From contig JACRMT010000004.1 of NCBI GenBank assembly GCA_016214855.1, positions 372,001 to 436,000 on the forward strand: a stretch of 64,000 nt of DNA, in the 5' to 3' direction. Position 1 is the first letter of the stretch, and every line of letters starts with the position of its first letter. This document shows, piece by piece, positions 51,881 to 58,381 of the stretch. Made by a program: the position numbers and the translations under genes. The notes below the pieces were generated by a model. It did not search any database and was not told the DNA's origin. It saw nothing but the letters and a program-made list of their open reading frames with translations. This DNA is from Nitrospirota bacterium. GTDB taxonomy: Bacteria; Nitrospirota; Thermodesulfovibrionia; Thermodesulfovibrionales; UBA6898.

Positions 51881-52177
51881 GTGAAGATCGAGTGCTATAT
51901 GTCTGCAGGGTGCGGGGCTGAGGAACTCTTGCGGGCGAATGTGAGGGCAGCCGTCGAAAGGGAAGACGTAGCCGCAGAGGTGATATTCCGCCGCATAACG
52001 GATAAAGAGGCTTCTGCGCTTGAGATCAAAGGTTCGCCCTCTGTGCTCATTAATGGCGTGGACATCGAACCGCAGGAGATGGCGGGATTTTCCTGAAGGA
52101 TGTTCACTGACGAGTCAGGCAGACTCATGAACGTACCGTCAGTCGAGATGTTGAGAAGAGCAATACGGAAACATTAG
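51881..52177 (+). CDS. Thioredoxin-like selenoprotein (SaoT-like) read through an in-frame TGA
   Basis: Starts at GTG with a GCAGGAGG ribosome-binding site. The first 71 residues form a small thioredoxin-like domain: CYMSAGCGAEE at the N-terminus, and GSPSVLINGVDIEPQE. A TGA (52094-52096) then interrupts the frame, which continues for 26 codons to TAG at 52175-52177 as RMFTDESGRLMNVPSVEMLRR. In relatives the family pattern, as I recall it, is G-(F/L)-S-C-R-x-(Y/F)...PS(V/T)E, so the TGA falls on the Cys and is read as selenocysteine, residue 72 of 98. A hairpin fitting a bacterial SECIS follows. The position next to merA and merF fits a role in mercury or organomercury handling. I recall a thioredoxin-like (seleno)protein family named SaoT in a predicted organometal system. 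Confidence 0.82.
52102..52132 (+). promoter_or_regulatory. Candidate bacterial SECIS element of the thioredoxin-like gene
   Basis: The outer stem GTTCA/TGAAC (52102-52106 with 52128-52132) and inner stem GAGTC/GACTC (52112-52116 with 52122-52126) close a five-base loop AGGCA. The GG of the loop lies 22-23 nt after the TGA, within the known 16-37 nt range and close to the fdhF arrangement (AGGUCU loop). Confidence 0.7.
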
Positions 52178-52229
52178 CAACCTTTATTAGCACATCCCCT
52201 GTCCTTCGGGGAGATCATATGCTGAGATC

Positions 52230-52559
52230 CTATTTCTCCAAGTCTTTCTTCTTATCCTCAAACTCCTCTTTGTTTATCTCTCCATGGGCGTACCTTTTCT
52301 TGAGAATCTCGATCGCCGAATCATCATGACCCTTGTTGCGCGAACCGGAGCCAGTAGACGTTATAATCCATCTGATAAGAAGAACAACAGCCACAATTAC
52401 AACGATCCAAAATACGAACATGAAGAAAAAACCCGGCCAGCCCATTCCAAATCCCCAGCCCATCATTCCGGGTCCCATCACTCCCGGTTCGTGAGCATCA
52501 GCGGAAGTGATCGTCATCAAAGAAAGTATCGCGGTCAAGAAACCCAATAGCTTTTCCAT
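52230..52559 (-). CDS. Small SHOCT-domain membrane protein
   Basis: A 109-residue protein from the Met at 52559 (AAGGAG six bases upstream; the frame opens at 52574). It has a signal-like N-terminus (LLGFLTAILSLMTITSADA), a Gly/Met-rich stretch (GVMGPGMMGWGFGMGWPG), one membrane helix (WIVVIVAVVLLIRWII) and a C-terminal SHOCT motif (AIEILKKRYAHGEINKEEFE). Proteins of this plan are common near metal-resistance and heavy-metal efflux genes, and Met-rich segments can bind copper or silver. Function is unproven. Confidence 0.75.
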   Translation of the reverse strand: MEKLLGFLTAILSLMTITSADAHEPGVMGPGMMGWGFGMGWPGFFFMFVFWIVVIVAVVLLIRWIITSTGSGSRNKGHDDSAIEILKKRYAHGEINKEEFEDKKKDLEK

Positions 52560-52640
52560 TGTATTCTCCTTCACTAACGTTTGCGCGACGGCTCAAGCCC
52601 ACCGATATGAGGCCTACACGTCAAACCCTAAAAAAAGGAC

Positions 52641-53000
52641 CTACGTCGCCCTTGCATAATCTATCATCCCCTGGAAATCTACGACAACTGCAGGCTCGTC
52701 ACCGACCACCCAGGCATCATGGCCCGAGGGGAGCAGGGATACATCGCCAGGCCGACACTCAAACTCTGTTCCGTCATCCATGAGAATCTTCAGCACGCCG
52801 GACAGGTGATACTGGAAGTGCGGCGCTTCGCAGCTCTTTGTCTTGGCAAGAGGCTGAACCGAGGTCGCCCACCTCCAGCCGGGCTCGAAGATAGCCCGAC
52901 CAATGGTCGCACCGCCGATCTTTATGAGTTCGAGTCGCCCCTTCGGAAATTCTCGGACTTCATCCGGGTTCCCAAAGCTTTTCAGTTCTGCCTGTTCCAT
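52641..53000 (-). CDS. Cupin-domain protein
   Basis: A 119-residue single cupin domain. Metal-binding motif 1 is in APHFQYHLSGVLKILMDDG and motif 2 in CRPGDVSLLPSGHDAWVVGD. Its N-terminal part (RLELIKIGGATIGRAIFEPGWRW) is typical of small cupins acting as sensors or isomerases. Substrate unknown. It stands alone on the minus strand between the SHOCT protein and the exported 304-residue protein. Confidence 0.75.
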   Translation of the reverse strand: MEQAELKSFGNPDEVREFPKGRLELIKIGGATIGRAIFEPGWRWATSVQPLAKTKSCEAPHFQYHLSGVLKILMDDGTEFECRPGDVSLLPSGHDAWVVGDEPAVVVDFQGMIDYARAT

Positions 53001-53084
53001 ATTGCGCCTCCTCTTCCCTTGCTCTCAGAATGCTGGCTTATCTCAACTATATAATAAATTCTATCACAAAATAACTTCAATGAT

Positions 53085-53999
53085 TCACTCAACCTTCACC
53101 ATAAAATCGAGAAGTATCACTTTTCCTCGCTGCTGAATCTGGCTGAAAATATTGTATGTGCCCCTTTTCGGAAATACCACATCAGATTCGATTTCGGGTC
53201 CGACTTTCTCCCTGACTGTTCCAATGCTATTGTCTGAGCGGGAATGGTCATGTGATGCCCCCGGAACATCTCCATGAGCATGAATGAAACCGTTCAGGTC
53301 CGTCATAACAACGGCAAGATGCATGGGTGCACCGAGGTACTGCTCAAGATCCTTTACCGGCTCGCCGTTTCTTGTTATCGCATAACGCAATAAGTTTTTC
53401 TCTCCTGCGCGTAACTTCTCAGGAATGCTCTTTAGCGATACATCATATCCACCAAAGGACTTTCTCTGGGTAAAATCCCTTTTTATTGATGCCATCTTCG
53501 GTATTCCATCCACGGTTACATGAAACTGTTTCGAGACATGGGTGCCCTCTGCCGCTGTGTCAACCGCGACAAGATACCGGCCTGCCTTGGGGAATGCATA
53601 TCGTACCGAGTACCGGGCATTCTTCATCATCTCGTCAGTAATCGGCCCAAAATCCTCGGGATGGATATGGGCAAAAGAACTTAAATCTTCGCTGATAATG
53701 ATTACGTGAAGAATCCGTTCATGAGAAATAGTCAGGTTTTCAGCAGGCCTTCCTTTCCCGTCCGTTATACGGAAGGTGATCGCCACCTCGTTTTGCGCTG
53801 TCCAGGGAGCAGCACCCTTCTCTATCTGAATGAGGAATGATGAGAGCTCTTCGACTTTGTCGGAATGCATGTCGTTCATCTGTCCGTGATGAGAGTCATG
53901 ATGACCGGGTTCACCGGCAAACGTGCCTGCTCCCGGCAAAAAAAGACAGGACACCAAAGCAATGACAAAACAGAATATTTTTCCAACTGCAGATTTCAT
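53085..53999 (-). CDS. Exported protein with two His-rich Ig-like domains (metal-handling?)
   Basis: About 304 residues from the Met at 53999 (GAGGTG upstream; the frame opens at 54011). A signal peptide (IFCFVIALVSCLFLPGAGTFA) is followed by a His/Asp-rich segment (GEPGHHDSHHGQMNDMHSD). Two beta-sandwich repeats follow, containing SFAHIHPEDF and GFIHAHGDVPGASHDHS. His-x-His motifs at the same position of each repeat suggest metal binding, as in YtkA- or CopC-like periplasmic proteins. The neighbouring mercury and arsenic genes fit such a role; the metal is unknown. Confidence 0.6.
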   Translation of the reverse strand: MKSAVGKIFCFVIALVSCLFLPGAGTFAGEPGHHDSHHGQMNDMHSDKVEELSSFLIQIEKGAAPWTAQNEVAITFRITDGKGRPAENLTISHERILHVIIISEDLSSFAHIHPEDFGPITDEMMKNARYSVRYAFPKAGRYLVAVDTAAEGTHVSKQFHVTVDGIPKMASIKRDFTQRKSFGGYDVSLKSIPEKLRAGEKNLLRYAITRNGEPVKDLEQYLGAPMHLAVVMTDLNGFIHAHGDVPGASHDHSRSDNSIGTVREKVGPEIESDVVFPKRGTYNIFSQIQQRGKVILLDFMVKVE

Positions 54000-54144
54000 C
54001 GCACACCTCATATCTGAAAATGGAGAACTGCAAAGCAGTTTATGGTCAGTTTAGTTGTGCTGCCCACCGCATGCGTGAACTCGGCAAGCCGGGTAGCTGT
54101 ATTGATTCCATAATGAAAGGGGGTTTTTCTGAATGATGTTCTGC

Positions 54145-54834
54145 TCATTTTTCTATAAATCGCCCATATATCGCTTTAGCTGCAAGGGGAAACAAGGCAA
54201 GCAACCCAAAAGACAATATGACGCCGGGCGACAGGATATCGTCTGACGAGTTCATCGACTGAAGCCTGCTTCCGGCATTGACAAAGATAAATGAGACAGG
54301 CAGCATGCCAAGCTGTGATACCCAATAGAACGTGAATAGCGGCATTCTGGTGAGGCCTGCAGCCATATTTACCAAAAAGAACGGAAACAGCGGCACGAGT
54401 CTCAGGATAAAAAGATAGTAAGGCCCATTTTTCTCCAACGCAGAGTTGATGGCCGCAACTCTCTTTTGAAAAACAGCTTCAACCCAGTCCTTCAGAAAAT
54501 ATCGAACAACTATACAGCCGAGCAGCGCGCCTATGGTGCTTGCAAACGAGACGACCACAGTACCTGCAAACAGTCCAAAAACAGCACCACCTGCTATGCT
54601 CAATATCTCTGCTCCTGGCAGTGATAGAGCGGCAATCAAAATATACAACGCCATAAAAACAAAAATCACTGTAGCCGGCTGCTTCTGAAATAGGTGAGCA
54701 AGGTTCCCCTGAAGTGCCTTGAGATTGGCAAAGGTGAGATAATCTCCAGCACCGTAGGCCCAGAAAAGGGCTATTACGCCAATCAGGATAAATAGAAATA
54801 AAGCCTTCAGTGCACGCGGTCCTCTAATACTCAT
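54145..54834 (-). CDS. TVP38/TMEM64-family (DedA-like) membrane protein
   Basis: A 229-residue inner-membrane protein with about six hydrophobic segments. It carries the SNARE-associated/TVP38 signature: LSLPGAEILSIAGGAVFGLFAGTVV, then LLGCIVVRYFL and LFILRLVPLFPFFLVNMAAGLTRM (F/N-x-x-x-G-x-x-x-M). Family members are implicated in lipid or small-molecule transport and are repeatedly found in mercury- and arsenic-related operons. It is the last gene of the arsenic cluster, 35 bp after the AhpD-like gene. Confidence 0.85.
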   Translation of the reverse strand: MSIRGPRALKALFLFILIGVIALFWAYGAGDYLTFANLKALQGNLAHLFQKQPATVIFVFMALYILIAALSLPGAEILSIAGGAVFGLFAGTVVVSFASTIGALLGCIVVRYFLKDWVEAVFQKRVAAINSALEKNGPYYLFILRLVPLFPFFLVNMAAGLTRMPLFTFYWVSQLGMLPVSFIFVNAGSRLQSMNSSDDILSPGVILSFGLLALFPLAAKAIYGRFIEK

Positions 54835-54869
54835 AACCTGAAAGACTGCAGATTCATCATTTTGCCGTG

Positions 54870-55202
54870 TTACAGGGAGAGTTTGTCTACCGCATTGTGT
54901 GCCTGTATGCCATGGATCAGGGACGCGCCCCCCCTGACTGCAGAAGCTACATGCACAGCCTCAGTTATGTGCTCCAGGCTCATGCCCTCCTCAAGGCAGC
55001 TCTTGGTATATGCATCAATGCAGTAAGGGCACTGGATGGCGTGAGCAACCGCCAGCCCAATTAATACTTTTTCTCTTTTACTAAGCACCCCCGGCTGGAG
55101 GGCGGCAGTGTACCAGCTCATGAATTTCTTGAAAAGCTCAGGACTGCATTTACCAATCTCACCGAAACGGTCGAGGTCTTCACTATTGTAATACTCGGTC
55201 AT
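54870..55202 (-). CDS. AhpD-like carboxymuconolactone decarboxylase-family protein of arsenosugar loci
   Basis: A 110-residue single-domain protein with the AhpD-type redox motif CPYC in AVAHAIQCPYCIDAYTKSC, followed by AVHVASAVRGGASLIHG. The beginning MTEYYNSEDLDRFGEIGK matches the peroxidase-like proteins that accompany ArsM and ArsS in arsenosugar-type clusters. It is probably a thiol-dependent peroxidase or disulfide reductase protecting thiols that bind As(III). A strong GAGGAG ribosome-binding site is present, and it is 33 bp downstream of the DUF3047 gene. Confidence 0.85.
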   Translation of the reverse strand: MTEYYNSEDLDRFGEIGKCSPELFKKFMSWYTAALQPGVLSKREKVLIGLAVAHAIQCPYCIDAYTKSCLEEGMSLEHITEAVHVASAVRGGASLIHGIQAHNAVDKLSL

Positions 55203-55235
55203 ATTTTCTTCTCCTCACGCCAGTAATGGGACATC

Positions 55236-55973
55236 TCATTTAAACACTTCTATAAAATCAATATATGAAACTGATTTTTCGCCGGTATTGTCTGAATCAT
55301 TCATAATCGCGAGGCTCGCAGTTGATGGAGGGAGAGTGCCAAAGACCTCCTTATAGTCCTCCACAATATTGACTTCCTCCGGCCTCCATTTCCCGACATT
55401 GTCGCCGCCGGCCTCCAATATCAACATCTTTGATTCTTCGGCAAAAGGATTTGTAATAATACGCCTGTCATGTTTTCTGCTTTCCCATATATAGGTCAGG
55501 CTGCTGTGTGGGGGGTATTCCCCATAAATTGCCTTTGCAAGTCCATACCTTATTCGCTGGCCAAGAGAGGCTTTATCGGGATCATATTTGAAAATGACAT
55601 ATACTCTAATCGGATAATCGTCCCCTGATTTTTCTTCGGCATTTCCCTTTATGTAGACATTGCTTATCTTCCAGAGCCACTTTATCCTTGGATATGCAGA
55701 AACATTGAATTCCTTCTTCAGAATCAGTCCTGACGCAGATGCATTACTCTCAGCTCTGAGATAGCTCCTGTCGCCATCTTTTTCTATGGTATACTCCGTA
55801 TGTTTTTTAATCTTAGGAAAGAACAGCGGCCTCCAGTTGTGGAGATCGTTGAAATCTTCCCGTAAAAATACTCCATCATCCTGAGCATAAAGATTGATAC
55901 AGCTCAGCAAAATAAGTAATAACGAACCTGCCGCGATAAACCAACTTATTACAGCAAAATCCCGCTTTTTCAC
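55236..55973 (-). CDS. Exported DUF3047 protein
   Basis: A 245-residue exported protein starting at GTG directly after the arsM stop (TGA-GTG), hence translationally coupled. The signal peptide is AAGSLLLILLSCINLYA. The body is a beta-sandwich of DUF3047 type: REDFNDLHNWRPLFFPKIKKHT, YPRIKWLWKISN, YGEYPPHSSLTYIWES and SKMLILEAGGDNVGKW. Function is unknown. The position in the arsenic operon suggests an envelope role for a methylated or glycosylated arsenical, but this is inference. Confidence 0.75.
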   Translation of the reverse strand: MKKRDFAVISWFIAAGSLLLILLSCINLYAQDDGVFLREDFNDLHNWRPLFFPKIKKHTEYTIEKDGDRSYLRAESNASASGLILKKEFNVSAYPRIKWLWKISNVYIKGNAEEKSGDDYPIRVYVIFKYDPDKASLGQRIRYGLAKAIYGEYPPHSSLTYIWESRKHDRRIITNPFAEESKMLILEAGGDNVGKWRPEEVNIVEDYKEVFGTLPPSTASLAIMNDSDNTGEKSVSYIDFIEVFK

Positions 55974-57041
55974 TCAGCAGCATGCCCCTCCGCTGCATCC
56001 ACTATCGGCATTTTCCGCTTTCGCAGAGGCAGGCGCACAATCAAAGGGTCCATAGTGAGTCTTTCTATCGCCCACAATCCGAAAATGTTCGAAGAACCTG
56101 GTATTTTGAAGCATGGATGCCGTATTGCCACACACGAGCATTGGCTTGCCGGCAATAAATCTATGGTGATCATCCAGATCGAAGAAATGGGGACTTCCCG
56201 GCATCGTTCCCTTGTAGATTGCTACCTGTCCGTAGTCCTCGCAGATGTCCTCAAGGTCGCTCAGCTTAAACGCTCGTATGGTCATCGAATAAAAATCGAC
56301 CATCCCTATCTTCTCACTGATCTGAGGATTATCAATGGCTATTCTTCGCTTTGAGACCACCCGATAATCCGTGCATCCGATGTCGCGTAAGAGCCGCCGA
56401 AAGTCTTCGATGTACATCGCACCGGCCAGGCACTCTCCCCGAAGCACCTGATCGTCTTTAAGCTGGTCAGGAATTCTTCTGCCTGCAAACACGTCCGAGA
56501 AATAGAGCTCTCCGCCCGGTTTCAGTACTCTGAAGATTTCACTGAAGACCGCAGCTTTATCCGGAGAAAGGTTGATGACACAGTTGGAGATCACTACATC
56601 AACGGAATTATCCTCAATGTCAGCAGTCTGAAGGTCCTCAATATATCCGCATTTAAAGTCGACATTCGGCCTGTCGTATCCAAATCTCTTCATCTGGGAT
56701 TCGACATGTCTTCGTCCCACCTCAAGCTGCTCCTCGGTCATATCGACACCTATAACAAAGCCCTGATCTCCGACAAGTCTGGATACGATATAAACGTCCC
56801 TGCCGGTCCCACACCCCAGATCCAGAACCGTAGCCGAATTGAGGAGCGGTGGGATTGGCGAGCCACAACCGTAGAAGCGATCGAGTATTTCCTTGTCAAT
56901 GTGGCTAAGGGCCTCTTTTACCTCCGCCGGTATACCTTCATCCGTGCAACAGCAGGCACTTGTTTGAAGATCTTTTGTTCCACCGAGGATCTTCCCGTAG
57001 TATTCTCTCAGATTATCATGTGTTTTCGAATCAGTTTTCAT
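55974..57041 (-). CDS. arsM: Arsenite S-adenosylmethionine methyltransferase ArsM
   Basis: A 355-residue enzyme that methylates As(III) using SAM. It begins with the YYGxxLxxTxDL-type motif of arsenosugar-associated ArsM (LREYYGKILGGTKDLQTSACC). The SAM fold has VLDLGCGTGRDVYIVSRL. The As(III)-binding Cys are present in TSACCC, DVVISNCVINLSPDK and GECLAGAM. A Cys-rich tail (ADSGCSGGACC) follows. AAGGAGATATAA precedes the ATG. The DUF3047 gene is coupled to its stop codon, and the aquaporin ends 18 bp upstream. With arsS 4 kb upstream on the same strand, it points to arsenosugar or dimethylated-arsenical metabolism. Confidence 0.92.
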   Translation of the reverse strand: MKTDSKTHDNLREYYGKILGGTKDLQTSACCCTDEGIPAEVKEALSHIDKEILDRFYGCGSPIPPLLNSATVLDLGCGTGRDVYIVSRLVGDQGFVIGVDMTEEQLEVGRRHVESQMKRFGYDRPNVDFKCGYIEDLQTADIEDNSVDVVISNCVINLSPDKAAVFSEIFRVLKPGGELYFSDVFAGRRIPDQLKDDQVLRGECLAGAMYIEDFRRLLRDIGCTDYRVVSKRRIAIDNPQISEKIGMVDFYSMTIRAFKLSDLEDICEDYGQVAIYKGTMPGSPHFFDLDDHHRFIAGKPMLVCGNTASMLQNTRFFEHFRIVGDRKTHYGPFDCAPASAKAENADSGCSGGACC

Positions 57042-57059
57042 TTATATCTCCTTGATAGT

Positions 57060-57884
57060 TTAATTGCATTTGCACATACCCGTATTTTTCTTGCTTTTCA
57101 TCAGCGGCTCAATAAGTCCTGTAAACACCAGCGAAGCAATACCGGCTCCTAAAATCGGTCCCCCAACGTAGACAGCGAGCGATCCGTACCAACCATTGGC
57201 AAGAGCTGCCCTGTCCCATCCCAGAAGCATTGAGAAAAGCCTTGGGGAAAGGTCCCGTGCCGGATTGAGACCGGTCTGTGTAAGGGGAGCTGTCACCGAA
57301 ATTATAAGAGCAACAGTCAATCCTATGAAAAGCGGGGCCATCATATCATCAGGTCTTCCCAGATTGCAGCCTTCAGTCAGAGTAAATATCAAGAATACAA
57401 GGATAAAAGTACCGATGCCTTCCGTAATTACAGCAGTAAGCGTACTAACCGATGCAGCCGCTCCTGCGCCTGGATTAGGATAGAACTCTCCGAACATCAT
57501 CGCTGTCTTAACCGATTCAGTCCCTCCTCTTACAATTCCGTGAATCTCCTCGAAACGCGCAATAGATTCGCCAAATATGAGATAGAGCACCGCAGCGGCG
57601 AAAAACGCTCCGGCAAACTGGGCGATGATGTAGACTGGCAGCCTCCGGGCTGACATCCTTCCCCCTATTACCATAGCAATGCTGACAGCAGGGTTCAGGT
57701 GTGCGCAGGAGAGATGTCGTGTTGCGTAAATCGCTATGGTGACACCAATTCCCCAAACAGCCGCTACCTGAAAAAGGCCCACATGAGAGGAGAACATTAC
57801 AGTGACGGCAACTGAGCTGCATCCGAAAAAGACCAGCAGGAAGGTGCCGATAAATTCACCCGCAAAATCATGCTTATATGTCAA
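57060..57884 (-). CDS. Aquaporin/aquaglyceroporin-family channel
   Basis: About 274 residues from TTG at 57884, chosen because GGGAGG lies 6 bp upstream and the frame then starts TYKHDFAGEFIGTFLLVFFG as in MIP channels. The ATG at 57980 lies inside the upstream hairpin. Both pore motifs are present (HLNPAVSIAM and GLNPARDLSPR), with six membrane helices and a short Cys tail (GMCKCN). Aquaglyceroporins conduct arsenite and methylarsenicals. Its position immediately before arsM suggests movement of As(III) or of a methylated product across the inner membrane. Confidence 0.88.
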   Translation of the reverse strand: MTYKHDFAGEFIGTFLLVFFGCSSVAVTVMFSSHVGLFQVAAVWGIGVTIAIYATRHLSCAHLNPAVSIAMVIGGRMSARRLPVYIIAQFAGAFFAAAVLYLIFGESIARFEEIHGIVRGGTESVKTAMMFGEFYPNPGAGAAASVSTLTAVITEGIGTFILVFLIFTLTEGCNLGRPDDMMAPLFIGLTVALIISVTAPLTQTGLNPARDLSPRLFSMLLGWDRAALANGWYGSLAVYVGGPILGAGIASLVFTGLIEPLMKSKKNTGMCKCN

Positions 57885-57950
57885 TGGGTACCTCCCAATA
57901 TTATCCAATATATAATCGAATATACGTAACAATTTAATAATTGTGAACTG

Positions 57951-57982
57951 AGGTGGGAGAACATTGCGCTGCTCTCCCACCT
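57951..57982 (-). terminator. Hairpin between cytochrome c and aquaporin genes
   Basis: A perfect 10-bp stem (57951-57960 with 57973-57982, AGGTGGGAGA and its complement) closes a 12-nt loop, 10 bp after the cytochrome c stop. There is no run of T after it on the minus strand, so it may attenuate or protect the transcript end rather than fully terminate. Confidence 0.5.
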
Positions 57983-57991
57983 GAATCAGCT

Positions 57992-58354
57992 TTAATATCC
58001 TGCAGCTTTTTTGTCCATCTTCTTGCCCAACGACTTGATATAGGCCACTAAGTCCGTCATCTTTTCAGACTTCGAATCAATAGCTTTACCCTTGCTGGCG
58101 TTTTCAATGCAGAAATTCACAGCCTCTTCGATACTTTTCTGTGTTTTTCCCATAATCTTAAACTCTTTTTTTGCGCCGGCTTTCTCCAGTCCCTTTCCAT
58201 CAGGATGACACGCACTGCAGGCCTTCTCGCCGCCGAATGCCTTCGGATCAGTGAAAAGATTCTTCCCCTTTCCCGCATCCCCCGCTGCGAATGCAACAGA
58301 GAATATCAATCCAACAACTGTCAGAGTGATCAACATCATTCTTGTGATCTTCAT
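57992..58354 (-). CDS. Periplasmic single-haem cytochrome c
   Basis: A 120-residue protein with a signal peptide (ITLTVVGLIFSVAFA, cleaved near AFAAGDAGKG) and one haem c site, KACSACHPDGKG, near residue 46. A Met in the C-terminal half (SEKMTDLVAYIKSLGKKM) is the likely axial ligand. AAAGGAGGTGAGAAAG is a very strong ribosome-binding site. It sits between the GH63 gene and the aquaporin. An electron carrier within an arsenic cluster might serve an As redox step, but no arsenite oxidase or arsenate reductase is present. Confidence 0.85.
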   Translation of the reverse strand: MKITRMMLITLTVVGLIFSVAFAAGDAGKGKNLFTDPKAFGGEKACSACHPDGKGLEKAGAKKEFKIMGKTQKSIEEAVNFCIENASKGKAIDSKSEKMTDLVAYIKSLGKKMDKKAAGY

Positions 58355-58381
58355 TCTTTCTCACCTCCTTTCCATGAAATC

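Noticed and set aside
52178-52229. Small CCCC/GGGG hairpin after the selenoprotein gene
   Set aside because: The stem is only four pairs and is not followed by a T run; too weak to call a terminator.
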